DNA of 64,000 nt from Drechmeria coniospora (GCF_001625195.1 NC_054391.1:4785157-4849156); one strand, 5' to 3'; shown: positions 1-11,072, counted from the stretch's first letter. A program made the numbers and translations. Notes: generated from the sequence alone by a model not told the origin.

Positions 1-217
1 AGGCCAACTTCTCCTCCGACACCTTGTCATAGCCGCCACAGGCAATGATGTGATTGAAGACCTTGAAAAGATCGAGGTGAATCATGCCGACCTTGGGCTC
101 AGGATCCAGCGTCGTGCCGCGCTTCGCATGGTATTCTCGGAGCCGGGTCATGAAGTCTTCGTACTCGGCCGTGCGATCGATGGTGTGCATCTGCACCTCC
201 TGTGGTGTGGACGTCAT
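1..217 (-). CDS. rsc9: RSC9-like chromatin remodelling subunit with ARID domain (partial, 5' end only)
   Basis: The reverse strand encodes about 72 residues from an ATG at 217 and runs off the left edge of the window. The peptide begins MTSTPQEVQ and continues into an ARID/BRIGHT start: a TAEYEDFMTRLREYHAKRG segment, then DPEPKVG, then a helix with HLDLFKVFNHIIACGGYDKVSEEKLA. This order is characteristic of fungal Rsc9, the ARID subunit of the RSC remodeller, where the domain binds DNA. It is nuclear by family knowledge. The ATG lies about 12 residues before the domain, as usual in fungal Rsc9. The rest of the protein, including any armadillo-like region, is outside the window, so another ARID protein cannot be fully excluded. 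Confidence 0.8.
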   Translation of the reverse strand, partial: MTSTPQEVQMHTIDRTAEYEDFMTRLREYHAKRGTTLDPEPKVGMIHLDLFKVFNHIIACGGYDKVSEEKLA

Positions 218-840
218 CTTCGGGATTTGTGGAGCAGCCCGCGGTTGAATGGTCTTGAGTACCCTGATTCGAGGGCGATGCGTTTAGAACAGATGCTTCC
301 GTCTGTTTGCGCGTCGTCGCACAATGCGCACTGATCGTCGCGTCGAGCAGCGCCCGTCCCGACCACAAGTTCAGCGCCTCAAACTGAAACACGCCGTTGC
401 GATGAGGTTCCGTCGCTTTCTTTCGCCTGCGAGGTGAAGACGATCGATTGGTTGGCTGCAGTATCGCCCTGGGCTGGGACAGTTGAGACTTGGATTTGGA
501 CTTCAAATGCCCTCCTCAATGGCGCGCGATCCAACCGTGACGAAAATGGAGCGAGCTTTGACAGATCTAATCTCCACGTGACCACCCCACAGCCCAATCG
601 GTTTTGTTCCTCCACTCCTCTCTCCCCCTCCACTATAATACTGTACTTAGTGCTACTTGTACGGGTACTAGTATTGTCAATGACAAGAAGCCTCTCAACT
701 TCTTTGATACTCGCAACGTGCTTGTCGAGCCGGATCTGTGCACATGCTACATCTGTGCACTTGCTACATTCCATTTCATTTCTAGTGTTGGGGGCAGTGA
801 GTATCGCGAAACTCTGGCCCTGTCCGCCTCGCGTCCTCCT
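218..840. other. Intergenic, divergent promoter region
   Basis: This stretch separates the minus-strand rsc9-like start from the plus-strand gene at 841. A TATA-like ctataatactgtac lies near 632-646 and a CT-rich stretch at about 608-632. Overlapping open frames have no recognisable protein features. Confidence 0.5.
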
Positions 841-2527
841 ATGGCTACGCCCACACCGACGCCAGTCTCCCAATGTGCCCTCCATCAACTGGAAGTCCAG
901 GACGGTGTCCAGGCGAAGACGTACAAGTCAAGTCAATTTTCAACGGCGCTGACATTGACTATTGAGGCTCAGCAGTCTGAAAACTCAATCCGTGACGACT
1001 TGATGCTTCTAATTCACTCTGGATCCCGTAGACTGGTATGTATGTAAGGGTCGGTGATGGTCGAGGCATCACCCTAACCGCGTGCCGCAGCTATCCATCA
1101 GACTTTCGGACCTGTTACAGTCTCCAAGTGGAACAGTATGCGTCGAAAAGCTGTCACAAAAGTTGGAGATTCGGGTTCCGGCTCAGCAGCACGAGGTAAA
1201 GGTCTGGTTCGTTGAGAGTAGAGACTTCAACTTGAGCGTGTGTATTCTGAAAAAATCTGGGTTCTCTGTCCAAGATGATACTTCTCCGGCAGCATCAAGG
1301 GCCCCGACAAGCTCTTTTCAGCAGCCCTTACCATATTGGAGTCATGAAACAGGTCTCGGCGCTCGGCTCTCATCTATCACTCCGACGTCGAATGCCGGCA
1401 CAAGCCATGGCACTGCTCGTTTCTTGCTCAGCTCACTGCGCAACTCTACACAGCCAGCGCCCGCCGCACAGCAAACTGGTCTTCCTCCCGAATTTCCTCA
1501 TGGAAGAACGCATGAAGCATTTACCAATGGGCTCTACCTGGCCGATGACAGCCAAACGGATCCATCTCGGCGTACGACATCATCATCCGAGCAAGCTGGG
1601 CAACTCTTCAACCCCTACACAATATTCAGCAATCCGCATGGCAGCGGATCGTACCGACCTCGAGTGAGCTCTCCATTACGCAATTGGGTTATTCCAGATG
1701 TTTCACAGCTGCACCCGGCGTGCAACGACAGCAGGGACATGAAACGGTTTACGCAGAATCAACCGTCCGAATTGCCGACCACTCCTCGCTCCTTGTCTTG
1801 CGCCACTACAGCGTCTCAGCGCGAGGAAGGCGTCCCGTTTCTTGCTTCAGGAGCGCCCACCTGTCACATCGTGGGTGAGAATCCTCCAGGGAACGTGCTG
1901 CCGCAGGGTCATGTTCCGTTGCAGCAAAGGTCCACTGAGTCATCTGAGAGTCGTTCGGATACGTTACCGCAACGTCGACGCCTTCCATTCACACAGCGCC
2001 AGGCGCACACAGTGAAGGGAAAGCTTGATCAAAGCGTGAACGAGAAGGAAAACGGTCCATCATCTGCAACGAAAGGGCCAGAGAGGCGGCGAGGGAATCT
2101 CCAATGGCAGAATAGTGACCAAGACCCAGTCAGGACCAGGAATTCGGAAAAGGTAGGGCTGCCACCCAGGAAGACTCGGAGGTCATCATTTACCCCTACC
2201 CTCGATGGCCACGGCCATGGCGCGAGTCAAGTTGAGCTTGTGCCATTTCGCCAACCGCCCGGTTCAAACAACACGTCGTGGTCGCCTCCAGATGCTACCG
2301 TGATCGTCACAGATGCCAATATCGTGCGTCAACTTTCAGACGTTACATCGGCACTTCTTGACCAGTACGAGTCGGACGTATCTAGAGGATGCCACAGGGA
2401 AATCTGCGCCGCATTTTACTTGGACCGTTTGCAAACCTCGCGCAGGAACGTTTGGTACTCGTATCTCATGAGCACACGTCCTCTGGGGCAAGGACGAGTG
2501 GCTGACCGGCTTGATCTCAGCAATTAA
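841..2527 (+). CDS. Hypothetical protein, Ser/Thr/Pro-rich, possibly Rec114-like
   Basis: Two exons, 841-1035 and 1091-2527, give 543 aa. The 55-nt intron has donor gtatgt, a ctaac branch site near 1073 and acceptor cgcag, and joins codons in phase 0 (RRL to LSIRL). The ATG at 841 is the first in-frame Met. Residues about 20-130 look like a small globular domain of alternating beta strands (TLTIEAQQSENSI, LMLLIHSGSRRL, LSIRLSDLL, LEIRVP) followed by a DFNLSVCILKKSGF helix. The middle is disordered and Ser/Pro/Arg-rich. The last about 60 residues form a conserved-looking helical segment (VIVTDANIVRQLSDVTSALLD and FYLDRLQTSRRNVW). A folded N-terminus, long linker and short C-terminal helix resemble meiotic Rec114, but this is a guess from layout and not a recognised match. 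Confidence 0.7.
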
Positions 2528-2999
2528 TTGAAGCTGACACATGTATGCCAATGCAAAAATCGCAGTTTGCATTCTGTGCACGGAAGTCAATCTGCAAACT
2601 AGAGAGGAGTCCCATCATCAACTTGAACCTTGGCATCCAGTATTCCCACTCGGCTCTAGACCATTCCACCCGGTCACCGGCTGTGGCCACCGCTATCCAC
2701 AGCTTCTTTCTTGAGAGACATGGCGAGGGAGCTGTCCACAGTTCCGATTGATCGCAGCGGTTTCGATTGGGTCAAGTTCATGCTAATGAGATGAGGAACC
2801 GACAAAGTGCATGCCAGATGTACATTCATTCCCATGTCAAGGGCGCCCCCGTTTCTCAGAGGAAGGCTCAGGGCATACAACGCAACATCACGAGCAGCGC
2901 CACTTGTAATAAATCAAATAGAACTGCGGTATTCATTAAGTGGATTTGTACTAGATTCTGATCTGGTCACCGCAACTGCCCGTACTATTGAATTATTAT
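2528..2999. other. Convergent intergenic region
   Basis: This holds the 3' flanks of the plus gene ending at 2527 and the minus gene ending at 3000. AATAAA-like words (taataaatc near 2909) could serve polyadenylation. Nothing else was seen. Confidence 0.4.
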
Positions 3000-3905
3000 T
3001 CATGCTTTGACAACCCTCCTCAGGATATCGGTGATATCCGCCTCCGTCCTGCCTTTGAGGCCCAGCAATGCATTGTCCGTTTTCTTGAAGACGTTGCCAT
3101 AGGCTGGGTCGAAAATGGCACGGTAGATGTATGGAACCATAGTTTCTTCATCGAACAGCTTCTGGGCCAGCCTCTCATCCGAACGTTTGGTGACGGCATC
3201 GAGAGTATTTGCTTGCGGCTGCCAGGGCTTGTTGGGAGCAACTTGTTTGGCCAAAGTCAAGAGCTGGTTCTGAGTAACCTGGAGGTCCTCGACGTATACG
3301 GCACGGTTCTTGGTCTCGTTTGGGTGCAGCAGGATTCCTACGACGGCATCACCGACGGTGGAAAGCGTGGAGGTGCTAAAGGGGGCGTCGCCGCCGTCGA
3401 AGATGGTTGGCTTATACTCGGAAGTATCGAGAATGAAGCCCTTCTCGAGTCCCCAGTCCAAAAATGCGCCGTTGCTGACGAGGGTGTAGGTTAGGGATGT
3501 CGACTTGGCCTTCTCGGCGAGGTAGTCGGCCACGGCAACCTTGGAGGCGAAGACGGGCAACTTCCTGGTCAGCGCGTTCTCGAGGTCGGAGCCAAACTCG
3601 GAGGGGATGAATCGCTGAACGCCGGCCTCGATGGACGCGTCAATCAGCTGATTCTGGAGACTGAGAGCGGGAAAGCCGACCGGGGCGACGACGGCATCCT
3701 GGCCGGCGAGAGCGGCCTTGAGCGAAGCGACTGATTCAAAGTCCACGTCGACAACGTTGATCCCGGCGCCGTAGGTGGACTTGGACCCATTTCTCCGAAG
3801 GACTTTGATGTTGAACTTGTTCGATTCGATGAGCTTATTGAGGATGACGGTGCCCAAGCTGCCGGCAGCCCCTGCGACGGCGACGTTCTTGATGGAGCCG
3901 GACAT
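3000..3905 (-). CDS. NmrA-like / isoflavone-reductase-like NAD(P)-binding protein
   Basis: A single exon encodes 301 aa. The N-terminus has the Rossmann motif VAVAGAAGSLGTVILNKL (GxxGxxG type). It is followed by a dinucleotide-binding arginine pair at the end of strand 2 (VLRRNGSK), then QDAVVAPVGFPAL and the family segment GVQRFIPSEFGSD with a Lys (ASKVAVADYL) in the catalytic-lysine region seen in PCBER and isoflavone reductases. Length near 300 aa is normal for the family. Fungal members of this NmrA-like group are either cytosolic reductases or redox-sensing regulators, and the substrate cannot be told from sequence. Only the family is called. A palindromic TATA-like box lies about 270 bp upstream. 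Confidence 0.88.
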   Translation of the reverse strand: MSGSIKNVAVAGAAGSLGTVILNKLIESNKFNIKVLRRNGSKSTYGAGINVVDVDFESVASLKAALAGQDAVVAPVGFPALSLQNQLIDASIEAGVQRFIPSEFGSDLENALTRKLPVFASKVAVADYLAEKAKSTSLTYTLVSNGAFLDWGLEKGFILDTSEYKPTIFDGGDAPFSTSTLSTVGDAVVGILLHPNETKNRAVYVEDLQVTQNQLLTLAKQVAPNKPWQPQANTLDAVTKRSDERLAQKLFDEETMVPYIYRAIFDPAYGNVFKKTDNALLGLKGRTEADITDILRRVVKA

Positions 3906-4170
3906 GACGGTCAGGAGGCGGACTGACGGTATGGATGAGTTTTCAGGGGAGAATTTGAGGCGAGAATCCGAGGCGAGGATTTAAGGAGAGGGATCGTAGA
4001 AGGTTTGCAAAGGATCTCCTTGAGCTGAGTTTCTACAATGATGCAGGCAGGGTTTCAAGGGTTTGGCTTGGACTGGTCGACAAGGAGCAATGGAGAACTG
4101 TCACTGAAAGCAAGTGTTGGAAGAGTGGACTGATGGATAATTTCAACAGACTCGTCGGCAATCTATCTCT

Positions 4171-4180
4171 CTATATATAG
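4171..4180. promoter_or_regulatory. Palindromic TATA-like box upstream of the NmrA-like gene
   Basis: ctatatatag reads the same on both strands and lies 266 bp upstream of the ATG at 3905. It is a plausible TATA element for the minus-strand gene. Position and use are inferred. Confidence 0.35.
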
Positions 4181-4304
4181 TTGAAACGGGTAAAGAAACG
4201 TGCGCACGCAACTCACAGAAAAAGCATCGTCATTGAAGGCTGTGGCGTATGTTGCTGACTGAAATGTTGTTTAGGAACCTTGTTAATACAAGGAGTCGGC
4301 ATCG

Positions 4305-4392
4305 TCGTAAGTACTTACTTACAGTGCACATATACTCTGTACTGCAAGTACTTACAGTAAGTACAACTATTACTGTGCTGTACAGTAAGCAA
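4305..4392. repeat. GTAC-rich intergenic island (small)
   Basis: The patch contains repeated AGTACTTAC, TACAGTAAG and TGTACAGTAAG words. It belongs to the dispersed family described under the larger islands and is the leftmost clear example. Confidence 0.6.
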
Positions 4393-5306
4393 CCGCCTAT
4401 GATGGTGGAGAGTGGAGTGGAAGAGTGCGCGAATGGATGACGTATGTCCTTCAACTGGTGGGGCGCGCGAGACGTGATTCGAATTTCTGGAACGCACTCC
4501 CGGAACGCGGTTTCCGAGAACCGTGGGATAAGCGAGCCCCGGTATTTCCGAGTGGGATATCCGAGTGGATTACCGAGCGGGATGGCCGACGTATCTCGCC
4601 TTTCAACATCATCGATCCACTCTCCATTAGTCAAGCTTCACCAGAGCTCACCTTCGTCCTCGCCGACTTAAACGGCTACGATACCCGCGCCTCCTCTATC
4701 CCACCGGCTCGATGGCCTCCGACGCTGTACAACAAGCTGCTGTCCCTAGCCGCTCGATCTTGTGGCTTCCGAAATATCCGCGCCACCTTGTGATGATTGA
4801 TTGATTATTGACCGATTTTGTTGCTCTAGCTTTCAGCCAAGCTTGACCTTTGCCTTTCGCCCTTGCTTTTGCTTCTTTCGTCGGACTTGTATGCTTACAT
4901 GTAAGTCGACAGAAACGAGCACAGTCTTCCCATCCGTCCCTGCGAACAGTGTCCTTTCGTGTCTCGTCCATCCCACATCACTCCTATTCATCAATCCTCC
5001 GCATGCCGGTGCAAGCCAATCAACAACCGCTTTCCACCTCCTCCTGCTCGTCCCTCCACCGCTGTTGCTCCTCCTCCTAGCTTTCCCTCCCCCACGGGCC
5101 TCGGGAGTTGGATGGAGGATTCCACTTGGCGTACGGCCGTTGGGGCGGGAGCCGGGAGGCGGACGGTCCCTGCCATGGCATGCCACGGCGTGCCGTGCGA
5201 CCATTTCGTCGATCCTTGCTGACTCTATCTGCCGAAAGCCAAGCCCAAGCATTCGGTACGTGCACAGGCACTCTCGAACATCGCGGGGTACGGAGAAGCA
5301 GGCGAT

Positions 5307-7698
5307 ATGGGCTCTAGGTCCCAGGACCGCCACGTTTGCCACTGCGGGAAGAGTTTCCTCCGGAAGGAACACCTGCGTCGCCATCAGGCCACCCACGGCG
5401 GTCCGGCCTTCAGCTGCCTCGTTTGCGGCCGCTCCTTCAGCCGCAGGTGAGTGATGGCCATCGCAGCGCTCCATCGGTCGAAGTGTCCGTCCCCTTGACC
5501 TGACGATCCCCTGTCCTCCTCCCGCAGCGATCTGCTCCGTCGCCACGCCGGCATCCACGGAGCGGCAGCCGCAGTCCCGGACTCGCGAAGAGGACGAGCC
5601 TGCGATACCTGCCATGCCAACAAAACAAAGTGCGATGGGGGCAAGCAATGTTCGCTCTGCACCAAGAGGGGCGTCATGTGCACCTACGGCCGGCGGGACG
5701 AAAACGCGGCCGACAGAGTGCGCAGGGCCTCGCCCAGTTCGCAAGACTCGCTCGCGGAGCGGGTATCCCCTCCGTCCGTCGAACCCGAGCGGCTGGCTCT
5801 CCCCACCTCGCTGCTCGTCAACAACGGTGCCGTCGAGTTGAGAAGCCACGGCACCAACGAAGCCGAAGGCTTCACAACAAAGACGGCCCTGCAGGCCATC
5901 CTCAGGGCCGTGGCATCTCAGTCGAGAAAATCGCCCAACAATCCGTCATCGCCCTGCGCCGTTCCCAAATCGTGGCTCTCCGCCTGTGTCGAGTCCTTCC
6001 TCGGTGCCTTTCACGACCGCTGGCCACTTCTCCATGCTCCGTCGGTGGATGAGACGAATGATAGCGTCGCCGAAATTGCCTCCATCGTCATGATCACCTC
6101 CTGGCTCCACTACGACTGCAGCCTGAGAGAGCACGTCATCGAGATTCACGATGTGCTCGTCGAGAAATGCTTTCATGATCTGGTACGCCTTCGCACGAAG
6201 CAGCCATTGTTGGCGTCGCCTCGTTGCTGACGGCGGTAGGCCAACGACACGTACGACTTGAACCACCCTTGGCCTCTCGGGACCTACCAGGTCGCCCTCT
6301 TGAACATCATCTTCGCATTCGAGACGGGGGTTCGTCTCGCCTGCCCCATTCGACGAGACCTCCGCTGACATGCCGGCAGAGAGATAGCTGTATCAAGCGG
6401 GCGCGAAGGCTTCTCAGCCTTCTCATCGCCGCGTTGCGCCAGAACAACTGCTTCAACGCCGAGGCCCAAGAGCGGGAGAAGGAGACTCACTACCCTGGAG
6501 ACTTTGTTCCTTGGGTCTTCACCACCTTTGAGCAGTGGAAGAGGTAGCTAGGCTCCTTGTGCCGACCCCGGCTCGGCAGGGCTAATGCTGTCGCAGGCTG
6601 GCCGTGTGCACGCTGCAAATCGACGTCTATCTGTCGCTGTTCTGCAACCAGCCACCGCTGCTCAGACGCGAGGATCTCGACCTCGGCTTGACGTCCACGT
6701 TTGCCATGTGGAACTCGTACGGCCTGCATATCTTCTTTCCCCGTCACCGAGGCGAGCCCTGGCAGCGGGGGGCCTACAAAATGTCCTGTCTAAGCATCGC
6801 CTCGCAGCAGCAACAAACGGCGGGCATCTTGGTCGAAGATGTTCAGACCTGCCTTCTGGGAACGTGGAACGACATTTGGCTGCTTCAGCAACTACGGCGC
6901 CATCAAGATGAGACGGCGGCTCTCAAGGCCGATGCTATTTCTCGAGAGCTGAGGCTCTGCAAGCACCAACTAGATACGATAGAGGACGCCATCGAGAGGC
7001 CGAAGCTGCATGGCCAATATCCCGACTTCCTCCTCCGAGCCTACTCGGGCAAGGGGCTGCCGTCAGAGCCTAAATGGAGACAACGAGTCTTGGAACGGCT
7101 CTATTCCTGCATCTTCACCGCGAGGATGCTTCATCACCTCCTGAGCATCCATCTTCTCGCCGATGTCCAGGCTATTCGCGACGTTGCCCAAATCTCGCCC
7201 TGGACGGAGGCGGAGGCGGGCACAGCCTCGCCCACATGGCAGCGCAAGGCCATGCAGGTCCAGGAATGGGCCATGTCCGCCGACAGCCGAGCGGCAATCC
7301 TCCAGGCCATGTACGTCTGGAGGACGTACCAAGAAGCCGCGCCAGGCCTCGATAGGCGACGGGAGCCCATCGATCCCATCGCCTACGCCGCCCTCTCGGC
7401 GGCGGCGACGGTGCTTTGGGCATGGACCATGAATGCCGTGGACGCGTGCATATGCGCCCCCGAGCTCACCAAGGTGGACATTGGCACCCGGCCTCTCAAC
7501 GTCGGGATGAGCCCCGAAGTGGACGACTGGGTTCTACAGGGAGGCAGCAGCGTCATACTTCACGGGATGCCCGTTTGCAAATGCAACGCGGGAACCTGGC
7601 TGACGCGTTTTGCCGAGGGTCTGGCCAGAGGTGGTCAGAGGTGGGAGACGGGGAGCATCATCGCGAACGTGTGTTTGTCCAAACTTGCATTTACATAG
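5307..7698 (+). CDS. Transcription factor with C2H2 zinc fingers fused to a Zn2Cys6 cluster and fungal-specific TF domain
   Basis: Five exons (5307-5446, 5528-6182, 6240-6329, 6380-6543, 6597-7698) give 716 aa, all junctions in frame. Residues 11-30 form a first C2H2 finger (C11, C13, H26, H30) and 37-57 a second (C37, C40, H53, H57), split by intron 1. Residues 72-98 form a Zn(II)2Cys6 binuclear cluster with C-x2-C-x6-C-x5-C-x2-C-x6-C spacing. The rest matches the fungal transcription-factor middle region (SWLSACVESFLGAFHDRWPLLHAP, YDLNHPWPLGTYQVALLNIIFAFETG). By family this is a nuclear DNA-binding regulator; its targets are unknown. The first finger has one residue between its cysteines instead of the usual two to four. 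Nothing nearby suggests it controls a local cluster. Confidence 0.9.
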
Positions 7699-8322
7699 GC
7701 CCTCGGGCGCGGGCGCCATCAGATCGCGTTACATGGGCGTTAGGGAATTGGCCTCATTTGGGAGCATTGGACCGCTGACCCCGGCTGTACACGAGTTGAA
7801 TGGCATTTGGCAGACTTTGTATATGACTGATACCCCAGATTTGCAGTTGATAGGTAGCCATTTCAAAATATGCTATCTGCTGGACAGTTGCGATTGAATT
7901 GAACCTACAACGTGGACATAAAAAGGCGGGCGAATGGGCATTCGTGAGCAAATCCTATGCTCACTTCGCATTGGAACAGGGAAGCCCTGGAGAAAAATAT
8001 TCAACTTCGCCATGAACACCTCGCAAAGTCCTTTTTTGTATATATAAAAAAAGTCATGAGACGTCGGAATCGGATCCAAGGGGGCGGGCAGTCACCACCA
8101 CGAATTAGCGGTGGATGCTAGATTCGATAACTCGTCCATCTGTCAGATATCGAGATGGTAGAAAAGGAGCCGAGTCGAGAAAAAGATCAGATAGAGAGGA
8201 CCTGGCAGTGCATATTTGCGGCGAATGCGAAAAAGTAGATCGAAATGCAATGCGTTTCCCGGATGGCAAGTCAAGGCAAATCGCGCAAGGGACGGAGGGT
8301 TACTGTCAGCAGCCGACAGCCT
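7699..8322. other. Convergent intergenic region
   Basis: This lies between the 3' end of the zinc-finger gene and the 3' end of the SH3 gene. It includes an A/T-rich tatataaaaaaagtc near 8041, which could belong to 3' processing. No gene was seen. Confidence 0.4.
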
Positions 8323-9649
8323 TCACTCCTTCATCTTGACGTAGTTGCTGGGGAATATCCCGTGTTTTGTTCCTAGCATTCCCGTCCTGAGGCTCATCAG
8401 TACAGGCTCAGCTTTGGAGAAACGGGGTCATGGAACATGCTTACCACCAGTCGTTGTCGCTGTTCGTCTTCTTCAGCACGGTGATGATATCCCCCTTCTT
8501 GAAACCTAGGTCACCAGGTTGATCGGCGTCAAAGTCATAAAGCGCCACCGCCTCGTTCTTGTTCGGTGCCTGTTTCGCCGCAAAGTTAGGCTTGGGCGCA
8601 ACGGGACGGCCAGGGGCAACCTTCTTCCCGGCAGGAGAATTGCTGGCGCTTCCTCCGTTGGCGCCAAGGGTGCTTGAGCGCGACCGCGCGGCAATGGCGG
8701 AATTCTGGCGGTCGTAGCCGTCGTTCTGCCATGTGCTCGAGCGTTTCGGCGGCTCAAAGTCGGCGCTCGTGCCAGTGCCGGGACGATCCTGCTGGCCATT
8801 CTCGCCGTATGCGCTTCCTTGGCGGCCCTTCCAAACAACGTCGTCGTGCTCACTGGCATAGACTGGAGTGTCATTGTACATGGAGTCTCTCTTCGCCGGG
8901 GCGCTTCTCCCGCCACTGAATTCCTTCGAGTTGAGGACGGACATGAGAGAATAGGCCTCAGGTGGTGAGCGGACGGTGCCGGTCAGGATTTGCTGGGCAG
9001 TGTACCGGGTGCCATACAGTTGCTCGTTGGCGTCCCGACGTTCGATGATGGCCGATCCTTCGAGCGAGACGCCGGCAAACAAACCCTTCGTCTTCGAGTA
9101 GCTGAAGATGCCGGCGACACTCTTGAGCGAGGCTGCACCGGCGGCTTCGGCGTTGCGCCCGACCGGCCCGGCCGCGAGCGACACGTTGCCTCCGAGAGTC
9201 AAGGACCCAGCCTGGGCAAAGGTCTTGACGGCGCTCGTGTCGTTGAGGACGAAGACGAAATCGGCCAGCTCGAAGCCGATCTGGCCACCGAAGCCGGCAC
9301 CGCCGAGACCGATGGCGCTCGGGGCGCTCCAGGACCCATCAGGCAATCGCGCAACGACGATTCCGCTGCCGATTCGACCGCTGCCGAGGAAACCAGCTTT
9401 GAGGATGGTGATGACGGCGAGTCCCTTGGCGTTGGAGAGGATCGACGGCGGGATCACCTTGTCGGGACCGAAGGACTGTCGCGGGTTGACAAAGGAAGCG
9501 AGGATCTTGCCGCATTTTTTGCATTCCGCTGCGAAAGGTGAGCAAAGGACGAAGAATTATATCATGCCGAGTGGGCAGCAGGAAATGAGAGAGGGGCACT
9601 GCAACATACACTTGACCGATGACGTCGGGAGGGGGTTGTGGAGGCCCAT
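8323..9649 (-). CDS. LSB3: Ysc84/Lsb3-type SH3 domain protein (SYLF domain)
   Basis: Three exons (8323-8386, 8445-9528, 9610-9649) give 395 aa. The protein starts MGLHNPLPTSSVKSECKK and continues KILASFVNPRQSFGPDKVIPP, the typical start of the SYLF (Ysc84/DUF500) domain, which spans residues about 10-220 with Gly-rich strands (GFLGSGRIGSGIVVARL, GLGGAGFGGQIGFELADFVFVLND). A disordered Ser/Asn/Pro-rich linker follows, then a C-terminal SH3 domain (AVALYDFDADQPGDLGFKKGD, then DWW, then GIFPSNYV). The last intron lies inside the SH3 domain, directly after the codons for the paired tryptophans. In yeast, Lsb3 and Ysc84 act at cortical actin patches, binding lipids through SYLF and Las17 through SH3. 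The short first exon (40 nt) was placed from the conserved N-terminal pattern. Confidence 0.93.
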
Positions 9650-10706
9650 GGCGGCAGGGTACCGGGTACCGATCACCCAATATCACAGGGCCTTAAGCAG
9701 TTGTCGATAGTCGAAGGAAGAGGTTGACAAGGGACGAGGGCCAAGGCTGGCAAATGCGTTGTCTTTGCGGGAAATCGTCTCGTTGTTGGGATGGACTCGA
9801 GTGATCAGCAATCCCAGCCGCACCTTCGATGCAAGTGCGGGGTCGAGGCAGAACCAAGGTCGGTGATCGATGTCTTGGTGAGTCTTGAGGACGACCAAGA
9901 TTGGGGCCGATGAATTGCTGAAGTGGGTGAGGAGGTTGTGGTGATGGTTTAGTTTCGACGTGCGCGCCGGCTGATCGAACGGAAGCTGGAGGCTAAGTCA
10001 GTCAACCGTCACCCAGCCCTGTTATGAAGGTCATCAGCCTCCAGGTACTGTATATCGCTCGTTACAGTGCACAAGCGCTGTATGCTGACTGTGCTAGTTC
10101 CGAGTATTATGTATTACTCCGTACTCAGATTCGTACCCAAGTTCTCCGTATAAGTACCTAAGTACTTTTGGTACATGCAATACGGAGTACAACTGAGTAC
10201 TTACATGCAAGTACTGTACAAAAGTACGGAACACTCCGCACTTGCTGTAATTATGCTTGTACTGTAGCTGGCCAACGTGACTCAGCCACGCAAAATGCGG
10301 AGCTTCTGTGGCGGTGCACAGCTTCCACCCACCAAGCACAAAAGCAAGGAGTTAGGAGTTCAGTCCAGGCCAGGCCGGTCCTAGCGTCATCGGCATCTTA
10401 AGCTCGCCGTCGTCGTTTCGACAACCGACGGACTCAATCCCTGCCTTGCCAAACCCCCCCCTGAACGCTCGTCCGCGACATCCCTACTTGCTTCAACCCC
10501 ATCGCGCGACTGCAGCCCTCCGATCCGCAGGCTCGCCAACAGACCATTGCCCCGTATCTGATGGGGCACGCGACGCACGCTCGACTCTCCATCCTCGCGA
10601 CGCTGCACGAGGACATCTCCTTGACGAAGGAAAAGGCCTGATCCTTGATCCCCAGCATTGTCCTTTCCTCACGCAACCAACCGAACACATTGATTGACCC
10701 CTCACC
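9650..10706. other. Divergent intergenic region
   Basis: This lies between the SH3 gene start (minus) and sft1 (plus). A GTAC-rich island occupies about 10044-10268. From 10400 to the sft1 ATG the sequence is a pyrimidine-rich leader without a convincing gene. Confidence 0.4.
10044..10268. repeat. GTAC-rich intergenic island
   Basis: The island contains several copies of ACTCCGTACT, TACGGAGTAC, AAGTACCTAAGTAC and AGTACTGTAC words separated by unrelated bases. It sits in a divergent promoter region and is one of many such islands in the window. Confidence 0.75.
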
Positions 10707-11072
10707 ATGTCGGAAGCCTACGAGCGCGAGCGTCAGAACAATGACCGGCTGGACGAGCTCTCCGCCAAGGTCTCGGCGCTGCGAGGCGTCACCATGGACA
10801 TTTACGACAACGCTCGCGCCCAAGACGTCATCGACAACACCGTACGTCCTTCCCTTGGCCTCTCTTGTCCTATCCTATCCTCCGGGCTCGCATGCTAACG
10901 CGTCTCCGCCAAGTCCGAGACCTTCTCCGCCATGGCTTCGCAGATGAAAGGCTCCGCCACTCGCCTTACCCGCATGGCCGCGTCAGGCAACAAGGTCGCC
11001 ATCCTCAAGCTCTCGGGCATCATCATCGGCATATTCATCGTGCTCTTCTACGTCCTTAAGCTTTTTCTCTGA
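10707..11072 (+). CDS. SFT1: SNARE protein Sft1 (Bet1-like Qc SNARE)
   Basis: Two exons, 10707-10841 and 10914-11072, give 97 aa. The 72-nt intron has a gctaac branch site near 10894. The protein starts MSEAYERERQNNDRLDELSAKV and has a heptad-patterned SNARE helix over residues about 10-70. It ends in one hydrophobic anchor (KLSGIIIGIFIVLFYVLKLFL) at the extreme C-terminus, the layout of a tail-anchored SNARE. The small size, the LxxLSxKVSxLRxVTxDI pattern and the RLTRM segment before the anchor fit Sft1, the Golgi Qc-SNARE for retrograde traffic within the Golgi, better than the longer Bet1. Bet1 is the main alternative. Confidence 0.88.

Larger units (their letters stand above)
3906..5306. 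other. Divergent intergenic region with small GTAC island
   Basis: This lies between the NmrA-like gene (minus) and the zinc-finger gene (plus). It holds a TATA-like palindrome at 4171-4180, a short GTAC-rich patch at about 4305-4392, and three degenerate 12-13-bp copies of a ccgagtgggat word at about 4546-4583. From about 5030 it is C/T-rich, as expected for a 5' leader. A 122-codon open frame at 4425-4793 has no recognisable features. Confidence 0.4.

Noticed and set aside
4425..4793. Plus-strand 122-codon frame upstream of the zinc-finger gene
   Set aside because: No motif, and part of it is made of the degenerate ccgagtgggat words.
4833..5849. Minus-strand 338-codon frame opposite the zinc-finger gene start
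   Set aside because: It is antisense to the C2H2 and Zn2Cys6 coding sequence and has an Arg/Gly-rich composition with no domain.
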